Below are positions 1-6,000 of a stretch of 16,829 bases of DNA, piece after piece. Made by a program: the position numbers and the translations under genes. The notes under the pieces are model-generated. The model made no database searches. It was given only the letters and a program-made list of their open reading frames with translations, and had not been told where the DNA came from. The stretch lies in NCBI RefSeq assembly GCF_937877005.1, contig NZ_CALEFV010000119.1, positions 1 to 16,829 on the forward strand, given 5' to 3'. The DNA is from an uncultured Fibrobacter sp. Lineage in GTDB: Bacteria > Fibrobacterota > Fibrobacteria > Fibrobacterales > Fibrobacteraceae. Numbering within the stretch: position 1 is the first letter of the stretch; every line of letters starts with the position of its first letter.

Positions 1-429
1 ACGTGGAACCTAAATCTTGACCTGACCGAAGACGATTTTGAAAGTCTCGACGACCCGAGCATGACCGTGACAGGCAAGGACCTCTCGACCATCGCGGGAA
101 TATTGGGCCCGCGCAACGCCGACGGAAGCATACCCGACGTGGGGTTCTTGAAACTCAAGAAGGGAAGCCGCGCCATCGACAAGGGCGAAGATCTCGGGTT
201 CCCGTTTGTGGGCGAAGCGCCTGACCTCGGCGCGTTCGAATACGGACTTTCGAGCAGCTCCGCAACCTCATCTAGTTCTGCCATGGGTTCTTCTTCTGGA
301 ACAGCCCGCATCATGCCGCAAAAAAGATTTGATAGCGAGACGCCTGTACGCCCCAATCATTTGAAAGGTTACCGCGACCTCAAGGGCCGCCACTACGACA
401 AGCCGATCCGCTACCGCGTAATTTTCTAG
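1..429 (+). CDS. Pectate lyase-like (PL9) secreted protein, 3' part only
   Basis: The reading frame is open from the first base, so the gene starts before the window. The visible 142 residues match the C-terminal part of the complete lyase at 1715-3457. Positions 1-300 align without gaps to 2912-3211, and only about ten of the first 100 residues differ. This part is the end of the beta-helix domain (motifs GFLKLKKGSRAIDKG and PDLGAFEYG) followed by a Ser-rich linker. Similarity stops right after the linker. The tail here is short and basic, ending KPIRYRVIF, and lacks the full sorting-domain pattern of the paralogue, though RDLKGR may be a remnant of one. The catalytic residues lie outside the window, so activity is inferred from the paralogue. 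It is convergent with the next gene, with only 17 bp between the stops. Confidence 0.85.
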   Translation, partial: TWNLNLDLTEDDFESLDDPSMTVTGKDLSTIAGILGPRNADGSIPDVGFLKLKKGSRAIDKGEDLGFPFVGEAPDLGAFEYGLSSSSATSSSSAMGSSSGTARIMPQKRFDSETPVRPNHLKGYRDLKGRHYDKPIRYRVIF

Positions 430-446
430 GGTTTTTTGCCAACTAG

Positions 447-1595
447 CTAGAGAAGCGTCAGGAGCCATTCTTCTATGAAATGGCTTTCGAGTTCGTGGGC
501 GTATTCGTTCGGGTGCCAGTTGTGTTCGTGCACCCATTGCTGTTTAAGGATTTCCGTTTTCTCTTCGTCGGGAGTCGGGTTCCTGGAACTGGAGCGCAGC
601 ATCGTAATACCGTTCACGCCGCCATCCAGGTCAAGGTAGGGCAGGCCCCATTTGATTGCAACCTGCTCGGTCGCTTCGGGATAATCCTCGGTATCGCAAC
701 CATTCGAAACGATGATGCCGATTTTTGCCTTCGGGTAGTTCTTCGTCAGGTAATCGAGTGCCACGTTGAATGCGCCGTAGAATGTAGTCGGGTCCATGTC
801 GTCAATGTTCCCGATGGAAATTCTGTTGTGCGAATCGTTGATTCCGTAGTAGATTGTAATGATGTCTGCGTCCGAAAAGTCAGTCCGGTACATGATTCCG
901 TTTTCCGGCTTGGTGAAGCCGTAGGTATCGTAATAGCAGATGGTGGTTCCGCCGGCGGAAATGTTCCGAACGTCGCAGCCCGTCCTGTTTCCGATCAGGT
1001 AAGAGTATACGGGAGGCTTCCCGGCGTATGGTCCTTCCTGGATGGTGGGCTTCGGGTCGAGTCCTTCGAAATCGCCTGCGCTAAAGCTGTCGCCCACAAC
1101 ATACCAGACGACGCCATTCAGACTCTTGCTACTGCTACTCACTACAGGCAATTCGCTGGAACTGGTTTCAACTGATTCGTCGGAACTGCTGGATTCAACA
1201 AGCGCACTTGAACTGCTCGATTCTTCTCCCATAGATAAGTTGCCCCACTCGGGACCTTCTACCGCCAAAATGCCTTCGGTCCATTCACCTCTGTAGCAGG
1301 TGTAGAATTTGCCCTTGCCGTCAGTCCATTGGCGAGTCTCGTACATGCCTAAATCCTCGCACGGACCGAGAAGCTCTTCCAGCGTTTTTTCAGTGTCTTC
1401 GCTGCTCGACGAGATTTCTTGCGGATTGTCGCTAATGATGCTGCTTGATGACAGAAATGCTTCAGAAGAGGATAGCTCACCCGTATTCTCGGTGGAAGCG
1501 ATCGAATTTTCGCTGGACGAATTGTCTCCACACGAAGCCAAGCAGAAAAGGCCTATGAGCAAGGCTATGATAAAGTTGTATCTCGTATAATTCAT
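447..1595 (-). CDS. SGNH/GDSL-family hydrolase lipoprotein with poly-Ser linkers
   Basis: This is a 382-aa predicted surface lipoprotein. The start at 1595 was chosen over an upstream in-frame codon because AAGGGG precedes it and a lipoprotein signal follows directly, with lipobox LASC and lipidated Cys22. Ser-rich linkers (about 26-65 and 124-158) flank a small Cys/Trp module (about 75-118). The C-terminal domain (about 160-382) carries the SGNH blocks: GDS with Ser170, a block II glycine in ISAGG (212-216), GIND with Asn253, and HPN with His361. The residue three before His361, normally the Asp of DxxH, is His358. Families with this fold deacetylate or de-esterify glycans and lipids. Between two pectate lyases, a pectin or hemicellulose esterase role is a reasonable inference; the substrate is unproven. 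Confidence 0.85.
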   Translation of the reverse strand: MNYTRYNFIIALLIGLFCLASCGDNSSSENSIASTENTGELSSSEAFLSSSSIISDNPQEISSSSEDTEKTLEELLGPCEDLGMYETRQWTDGKGKFYTCYRGEWTEGILAVEGPEWGNLSMGEESSSSSALVESSSSDESVETSSSELPVVSSSSKSLNGVVWYVVGDSFSAGDFEGLDPKPTIQEGPYAGKPPVYSYLIGNRTGCDVRNISAGGTTICYYDTYGFTKPENGIMYRTDFSDADIITIYYGINDSHNRISIGNIDDMDPTTFYGAFNVALDYLTKNYPKAKIGIIVSNGCDTEDYPEATEQVAIKWGLPYLDLDGGVNGITMLRSSSRNPTPDEEKTEILKQQWVHEHNWHPNEYAHELESHFIEEWLLTLL

Positions 1596-1633
1596 TTTTC
1601 CCCTTGCAAGTTTGCTCTGAATGAGACTTTCTG

Positions 1634-1666
1634 TATATAAATGCAATTTTTGTGGGACGCTGTCAA
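1634..1666 (-). promoter_or_regulatory. Candidate sigma70-type promoter of the SGNH lipoprotein
   Basis: On the minus strand a perfect TTGACA (1661-1666) is followed 19 bp later by TTTATA (1636-1641) within a TATATA-rich stretch. The spacing is longer than the ideal 17 bp. It lies in the 119-bp divergent gap shared with the lyase gene on the plus strand. That gene has a TATATT (1688-1693) but no convincing -35 that I could find. Confidence 0.4.
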
Positions 1667-1714
1667 GTGATTTATTTCAAAATAGAGTATATTACAAATA
1701 TACTTGAGGTGTTT

Positions 1715-3457
1715 ATGGACAAGAGGTTCACTTTCGCGTTTGCGCTTGCCTTGGCGGCACAGGCGTTCGGAGCCGTGTATTATGTGGCGACCGATGGCGA
1801 CGATAATGCGGCTGGTTCTAAGGACAAGCCCTTCGCGACGCTCAACAAGGCGAATGCCGTAGTGCATGCGGGTGATACCGTGTGGATTCGCGGCGGCATC
1901 TACGACCTGAACGATACGGTCTATGTCCCGAGATACAAGATGACTGCTGCCATCCATTTGACGGCCAGCGGCGAAAGCGACGACAACCGCATCCATTACT
2001 TTGCCTATCCGGGTGAACATCCGATTTTCGACGCGACCAATCTCCCGGTTGGAATTGCATACGACCATGACGGCTCTATCGATAGCATCCTGTATACTTC
2101 GCCTATCGTAGTCGAGGCGAAATACCTGCACCTGAAGGGCTTCGAGGTTCGCAACACTCCCATGGTGCACAACTCGAACTCCGGCGTTTTTGTCTTTGTG
2201 AGTAAGCACATCATCTTGGAGCAGATTGAAAGCCACCATAATGCGGGCCCGGGATTCTTTGTGCACGACGGCGCATCGGGCGGCGGTGGGCATCTCTTTT
2301 TGAACTGCGACTCCCACGACAACTACGATCCTACAGGACGCCAGGGCGATGGCGAGAATGCTGACGGTTTTGGTGTGCATTATCAGTTCGATGGCGACAC
2401 GACCAAGTTCTACGGATGCCGCGCCTGGTGGAACAGCGACGACGGCTTTGACGTACTTGCCCAGGAATTTCCCGTAGTCGTAGAAAACAGTTATGCCATG
2501 GGGAACGGCTATATCCATTACGGGACAAGCAAACCGCCTAACGTGAATGGCAACGGGTTCAAGATGGGATACAGCCGTAACGACAAGGGACGACACACTA
2601 TCAGGAATTGTGTCGCCTGGAACAATATCGCCTCCGGTTTCTATGCGAACTACACTAGCGTCGGTAGCACCTGGACAAACAACACTGCTTACAATAACGG
2701 CGCCCGAGCCTACACCATGGCGTCGACACTTTACGCTGAAGATGAAAGGACTCGCATTGCCGAAGTGGTCCCGCTCACGGGCGACAAGGCGCACGTACTC
2801 AAGAACAACATCGCCTTCCCGAACAAGGTTTCGCAAATCGGAACGTGCTGGGAGAAAATTTCGAGCCAGAATATCGACCATTATGTGGATTGTCCGGCGG
2901 GTGAAAATAACACCTGGAACCTTGATTTGGACCTGACCGAAGACGACTTTGTGAGTCTCGATGACCCGAGCATGACCGTGACCGGCAAGGACCTCTCTAC
3001 AATTCCGGGAATGCTTGGCCCACGCAATGCTGATGGTAGTTTGCCCTATGTAGGTTTCTTGAAACTCAAGAAGGGGAGCCGCGCCATCGACAAGGGCGAA
3101 GATCTCGGATTCCCGTTTGTGGGTGAAGCGCCCGACCTCGGCGCATTCGAATACGGAATGTCGAGCAACTCCGCCACCTCATCTAGTTCTGTCGCGGGTT
3201 CTTCTTCTGGGACCACTGCGATCACCGCGATGCCCCACACAAATCTTGCAGAATCTTCGGAAGCTGCACTCGTCTTTGACATGCAAGGGCGCTACTTGGG
3301 AACCCTACATCCCGAACAGCTTAGATTCGGTACCATTGCCGAAGTGCTCCGCACCAAATTCAGGAACCCCGGCGCCTACATCGTGCGGCAAGGAAAAAGC
3401 CTGAAGAAAGAAATGCCGCATCGCCACAAAAGCTTCCATAATGGCAATGCTGACTGA
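1715..3457 (+). CDS. Secreted family 9-type pectate lyase with C-terminal sorting domain
   Basis: This 580-aa protein probably cleaves polygalacturonate by beta-elimination outside the cell. The start at 1715 has GAGGT just upstream and gives a clean signal peptide (about residues 1-19), which an upstream in-frame ATG at 1652 would not. A right-handed beta-helix begins at YYVATDGDD. Residues matching the known PL9 active site (Dickeya Pel9A: four calcium Asp and a catalytic Lys) are visible: Asp217 in NADGF; Asp242, Asp243 and Asp246 in NSDDGFD; and Lys283 in GNGFKMG. Spacings match Pel9A to within one residue. After a Ser-rich linker (about 483-500), VFDMQGRYLGTL and GAYIVRQG resemble a type IX secretion sorting domain. 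The last roughly 14 residues are read from an antisense ORF6N relic. A truncated paralogue lies at 1-429. Confidence 0.88.
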   Translation: MDKRFTFAFALALAAQAFGAVYYVATDGDDNAAGSKDKPFATLNKANAVVHAGDTVWIRGGIYDLNDTVYVPRYKMTAAIHLTASGESDDNRIHYFAYPGEHPIFDATNLPVGIAYDHDGSIDSILYTSPIVVEAKYLHLKGFEVRNTPMVHNSNSGVFVFVSKHIILEQIESHHNAGPGFFVHDGASGGGGHLFLNCDSHDNYDPTGRQGDGENADGFGVHYQFDGDTTKFYGCRAWWNSDDGFDVLAQEFPVVVENSYAMGNGYIHYGTSKPPNVNGNGFKMGYSRNDKGRHTIRNCVAWNNIASGFYANYTSVGSTWTNNTAYNNGARAYTMASTLYAEDERTRIAEVVPLTGDKAHVLKNNIAFPNKVSQIGTCWEKISSQNIDHYVDCPAGENNTWNLDLDLTEDDFVSLDDPSMTVTGKDLSTIPGMLGPRNADGSLPYVGFLKLKKGSRAIDKGEDLGFPFVGEAPDLGAFEYGMSSNSATSSSSVAGSSSGTTAITAMPHTNLAESSEAALVFDMQGRYLGTLHPEQLRFGTIAEVLRTKFRNPGAYIVRQGKSLKKEMPHRHKSFHNGNAD

Positions 3458-3775
3458 AATCGCTGTTTTGCTATGCAAAATTCCAGAAAGCATAGCGACA
3501 CCTTGTTCCGTGAATGCGTAGGGATTCTTGCGCCCCCCCGTTTTGTCCTGCAAAGAACCCTGCTCCTCGTGAAGTCGCAATTTGCGACTTCACGGATTCA
3601 ACTTCATCGGAATTCGGCTGGAAGCAAAATTTTTCGGGAAAACGCTGCGGTAGCGCAACCGGCCAAAACAGCCTAAAAACTACGGTTCTGCAGTGAATAA
3701 ACAGCCTGGAAGGTGCTTACGGAATCGGGAAAGTTTGCTAGCCGAGGTCGGGCGTACAGATTGGCCCAGCAGAGC
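3405..3775 (-). pseudogene. ORF6N-domain protein relic (frameshifted, truncated)
   Basis: Read on the minus strand, 3405-3535 encodes RKNPYAFTEQGVAMLSGIL and IMEAFVAMRHF, the hallmark of ORF6N domains (phage and mobile-element DNA-binding proteins related to KilA-N). Upstream the similarity continues in another frame with QRFPEKFCFQ and VKSQIATS (about 3570-3650). The switch falls at a run of seven Cs (plus strand 3533-3539); six would restore the frame. Further upstream, to about 3775, only a degenerate trace of the usual N-terminal LAxLYxVET region remains, with stops. The 3' end is lost at the join with the lyase gene, near 3405-3415. There is no intact start and no continuous frame, so I call it a pseudogene. 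The family assignment rests on remembered motifs. Confidence 0.7.
3569..3593. repeat. 12-bp perfect inverted repeat inside the ORF6N relic
   Basis: GTGAAGTCGCAA, one base, then its exact reverse complement TTGCGACTTCAC. On the minus strand it encodes the VKSQIATS segment of the relic. The symmetry may therefore come from codon constraint rather than from a regulatory site. Confidence 0.75.
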
Positions 3776-3784
3776 CGTTACGAT

Positions 3785-3934
3785 TCAAAAATTACCATTC
3801 AGTTTCATCAAAATAATTAACACTTCCGCATATACTAGCATCTGCGCATAATACCAAATTACCGCCATAGCTACAAAAATCACAACAAGCTTGAAAAGCA
3901 CTACAGGAGTCAACGGAACCCTTTTCTTATTCAT
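3785..3934 (-). CDS. Small single-span membrane protein, 49 aa
   Basis: This short gene is easily missed. The ATG at 3934 is preceded by GAGGA eight bases upstream. The product starts MNKKRVPLTP, then has a hydrophobic stretch at about residues 11-43 (VVLFKLVVIFVAMAVIWYY, then QMLVYAEVLIILM), and ends KLNGNF. The positive-inside rule would place the N-terminus in the cytoplasm. The hydrophobic part is long enough for one long or two short spans. It follows the unknown operon on the same strand, but 138 bp and a terminator-like hairpin separate them, so it probably has its own promoter. I do not recognise the family. A toxin-like or membrane accessory peptide is possible but unsupported. Confidence 0.6.
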   Translation of the reverse strand: MNKKRVPLTPVVLFKLVVIFVAMAVIWYYAQMLVYAEVLIILMKLNGNF

Positions 3935-4009
3935 TTCGAAATCCTCGTAATATTTTTAATCTAGCACCGAGACGCGACAATTGGTGTAGTCGCTCAAGGC
4001 GCCATTCGT

Positions 4010-4045
4010 TTAAAGGAAAGCGGAGGCACCAATCGGCACCTCCGC
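4010..4045 (-). terminator. Intrinsic terminator after the unknown operon
   Basis: In the minus-strand transcript the arms 4020-4030 and 4035-4045 form an 11-bp stem closed by GAUU, with two central G-U wobbles, followed by TTTCCTTT. On the plus strand the same two positions would be C-A mismatches. The hairpin therefore favours minus-strand transcripts, as expected for the gene ending at 4073. Confidence 0.65.
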
Positions 4046-4072
4046 CCATTACCACAACACATTTATTGGGAT

Positions 4073-4321
4073 TTATTTCGTCTTCGCCATCAATTGACTA
4101 TCCAATTGCGACAGAGAACGCATCTTAAAAGCTCCTAACGTTCCTGCACGGCAATCCAAAGCGATGCACGTACTAGGGGTTTCTCGAGCCATTCTTTCAA
4201 TATCTTCGGCAAAGGCACGAACTGCCAAAACGATTTCATCAACAGAACCTACACGGATGCAATCCGCAGTCCAGCTCTGTTCAACGACTCCATTTTCCAC
4301 AGTTTTATTTCGGGTACTCAT
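4073..4321 (-). CDS. Hypothetical protein, 82 aa, translationally coupled
   Basis: I do not recognise this protein. Its ATG overlaps the stop of the 207-aa gene upstream as ATGA (4318-4321), so translation is probably coupled and the two products may act together. The protein is soluble-looking, with no signal peptide or membrane span. A central acidic/hydrophobic segment (VDEIVLAVRAFAEDIERM, about 27-44) is likely helical, and two cysteines follow in STCIALDCRAG. The C-terminus is Gln/Ser/Lys rich. It is the last gene before the terminator at 4010-4045. Confidence 0.7.
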   Translation of the reverse strand: MSTRNKTVENGVVEQSWTADCIRVGSVDEIVLAVRAFAEDIERMARETPSTCIALDCRAGTLGAFKMRSLSQLDSQLMAKTK

Positions 4322-4941
4322 GCGACCACCTTTGTCTCAACTTTACCAACTTTACGCACAACAGACTTCACGAGAAGTCTCAGCTGTGTCAACGGATGCT
4401 CTGGATAGAGATTATCATAAAACGGGTCTTCGCCTAAGGCATAACAAAGTCCCTCTCGCGGCATCCTATATATACAATCATACCCGGTATTCTCCGAGGA
4501 GGTTCCGAAAACGTCAGCGACAATTTTGCGATACTCGTCCTCGTGAATAGACCTTCGTTGGTATGAATCACCACGTTCCACGCCAGACACAAACAGGCGA
4601 ACAATCTTTCGGCCCTTACACACATACAAATTCAGGAAGTAGCACACTTTTTCCTTCGTCTGATCCTTCGTGATGTAATAGCGGCATAGCACTCCATTTA
4701 CCACTACATCGCGAAAATCAACGATACAAGAATCATGTTTTTCCAAAGACCGAAGCCAATCGACACCACCAAAGGAACGTATCTCAGGCAGAAAATCCCT
4801 ACGAGATATTTTGCACGCCATCGCGAGAATCAAGGATTCCTTCGATTCACGAGCAAAATAGACCTCTTTTCTCACATCAGTCTCTCTTTCGACCTTATGA
4901 TACTCGGAAGGCATAAGTTTTTCTAGCCAATTCAACGACAT
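4318..4941 (-). CDS. Hypothetical protein, 207 aa, middle gene of unknown operon
   Basis: I do not recognise this protein. AGGAGG lies six bases before the ATG at 4941, a strong ribosome site. There is no signal peptide. The middle (about 72-122) alternates likely beta strands (DFRDVVVNGVLCRYYITK, YFLNLYVCKGRKIVRLFVSG). That suggests a compact alpha/beta domain that could bind a partner. The C-terminus (LRLLVKSVVRKVGKVETKVV) is strongly basic and probably helical. The gap to the 127-aa gene upstream is 9 bp, and it overlaps the 82-aa gene by 4 bp, so the three form one operon. Several cysteines are scattered without a clear metal-site pattern. Confidence 0.75.
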   Translation of the reverse strand: MSLNWLEKLMPSEYHKVERETDVRKEVYFARESKESLILAMACKISRRDFLPEIRSFGGVDWLRSLEKHDSCIVDFRDVVVNGVLCRYYITKDQTKEKVCYFLNLYVCKGRKIVRLFVSGVERGDSYQRRSIHEDEYRKIVADVFGTSSENTGYDCIYRMPREGLCYALGEDPFYDNLYPEHPLTQLRLLVKSVVRKVGKVETKVVA

Positions 4942-4950
4942 TCCAGCCTC

Positions 4951-5334
4951 CTAGAAAATTTTTGTGAGAAGAATAGCCTTAACATGGTCCAAGAAGTTCA
5001 TTTTCCTTGCAGGAGTGGGAATTTGCGAAATATCCAAACCATAGTTCGAAGCCTTCGCAAAACCAACGCAAAACGCCTGGCGCTTGCTAAAACGATTCGG
5101 TATGCAGTAGCACACAATACTTTCTCCAGCATCGGTAACAAAGCCACTCTCAAAACAAAATTTGCCCTCGCCAAAGCGGTGCATTCCAACGCCGTTCAGC
5201 GCTCGCTCGTAGGAAGTAGCAACACGGCTTAACGCCTGCTGAACAGACACAATATTGCGTTCGCTAGACAGCATAATCAAACACTTGAGCTTGGTTAGTT
5301 CATTTTTGATAAAGATGTCATCATGTAATTTCAT
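4951..5334 (-). CDS. Hypothetical protein, 127 aa, first gene of unknown operon
   Basis: I do not recognise this protein. AGGAGA lies about seven bases before the ATG at 5334. The first 50 residues look helical and amphipathic (NELTKLKCLIMLSSE, VQQALSRVATSYERAL), and the rest is mixed. Five cysteines are present, with FCFESG and VCYCIPN near the middle. No signal peptide or clear membrane span is seen; the C-terminus (HVKAILLTKIF) is hydrophobic but short. It leads the three-gene operon 5334-4073. Tight packing and an ATGA overlap imply a shared function, which the sequence does not reveal. Confidence 0.72.
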   Translation of the reverse strand: MKLHDDIFIKNELTKLKCLIMLSSERNIVSVQQALSRVATSYERALNGVGMHRFGEGKFCFESGFVTDAGESIVCYCIPNRFSKRQAFCVGFAKASNYGLDISQIPTPARKMNFLDHVKAILLTKIF

Positions 5335-5352
5335 AACAATTCTCCTGATTCA

Positions 5353-5387
5353 TTTATACTAAACATACCCACTATTTCAGTGGTCAA
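5353..5387 (-). promoter_or_regulatory. Candidate promoter/operator of the unknown operon
   Basis: On the minus strand TTGACC (5382-5387) is a fair -35 box and TTTAGT/TATAAA lies 18-23 bp downstream. Between them sits a 5-bp inverted repeat, CCACT-N5-AGTGG (5369-5383), where a repressor could bind. The -10 assignment is uncertain. Confidence 0.3.
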
Positions 5388-5564
5388 GATCAAAAAGCGA
5401 GAAAGCAGCCGACAGAGTCAAACTAGGCCCTACCGGCCGCATTCTCTTTCTTTACCGATAGCAAAGAGGCTATCGAATATGCATTTTTATGGATTAGTAC
5501 AAGCCGTTCGTTTATTAGCTAGTCACCACTGGTGATCCTAATAAGCCGAAGCTTCTTCTAATAT
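5388..5564. other. Intergenic DNA with short hairpins, no gene recognised
   Basis: Three small dyads are visible: GATAGC-N6-GCTATC at about 5459-5476, TCACCA-C-TGGTGA near 5523-5535, and an AAGC-TTCG-GCTT hairpin (minus strand) near 5548-5559. None has a convincing U tail. A 21-codon minus-strand ORF beginning near the first hairpin has only a weak ribosome site and is not called. Confidence 0.4.
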
Positions 5565-5784
5565 TTATCTCTCAGTTCCGTTAATCATACCGATTAAGAC
5601 ACCAAGAGCCTTTAACGACTTACGTAACGATTTACCGTTCTGCGTAATAATACGGGAAAACCCGTCAGAATAATGGCCGTACCTTAACTATGTAGGCCTT
5701 TATTATGGAAAGGATACGCCTTTCAGATTCTGGCCACGAATGGTAAAAGGCGGAGCGCGATTCTTTCCAGTTTTTTTTATTCAA
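5565..5784 (-). pseudogene. Small unknown gene, apparently frameshifted (about 72 aa if joined)
   Basis: A TTG at 5784 follows AAAAGGA at good spacing and opens a 39-codon frame: MNKKNWKESRSAFYHSWPES, then ERRILSIIKAYIVKV, stopping at 5665. Immediately before that stop, the frame shifted by +1 stays open from 5687 to a TAA at 5565. It reads GHYSDGFSRIITQNGKSLRK and then SLKALGVLIGMINGTER, and has no normal start codon of its own. Both halves look like real protein (basic, with alternating helix-forming residues). The simplest reading is one small gene with a one-base frameshift near 5680-5687. Programmed frameshifting or a sequencing error are alternatives. I do not recognise the family. Confidence 0.4.
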
Positions 5785-5808
5785 GTTTCGATTCCTTTTG
5801 AGAAGAGG

Positions 5809-5910
5809 TTAGTGCACTTTACTTTTCGCCCACTTGGTGATTTCGTTTGCAAGCGTGGTTGCGATTGCGGATACGGCGGCCATCGCCAAGGATTCAACAA
5901 TTCTGGACAT
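5809..5910 (-). CDS. Candidate small hydrophobic peptide, 33 aa
   Basis: The ATG at 5910 is preceded by GGAGA at 7-nt spacing. The peptide reads MSRIVESLAMAAVSAIATTL and then ANEITKWAKSKVH: a hydrophobic Ala-rich core with a basic amphipathic end, as in small membrane-active peptides. Its stop lies 24 bp before the next small frame (5784), so the two may be cotranscribed. A longer frame from a TTG at 6000 exists but has a poorer start. No family is recognised, and being real depends mainly on the ribosome site. Confidence 0.4.
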   Translation of the reverse strand: MSRIVESLAMAAVSAIATTLANEITKWAKSKVH

Positions 5911-6000
5911 TGTGATTCTCCATTTGATTAGTCTTCGCAAGTGGCGTACGATGACGGGTTTGCATTTATGAGCCAGTTTCGTATTTCGAGAATGACTCAA

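Noticed and set aside
480..1175. 231-aa plus-strand ORF
   Set aside because: Antisense to the SGNH lipoprotein, whose GDS, GIND and HPN blocks are on the minus strand.
1592..2881. 429-aa minus-strand ORF opposite the pectate lyase gene
   Set aside because: It is the mirror of a gene with clear PL9 motifs and signal peptide. The predicted protein has no recognisable domain and reflects the codon bias of the real strand.
3470..3496. GCTATGC-N13-GCATAGC hairpin as terminator of the lyase gene
   Set aside because: It lies inside the conserved MLSGIL codons of the ORF6N relic and has no U-rich tail.
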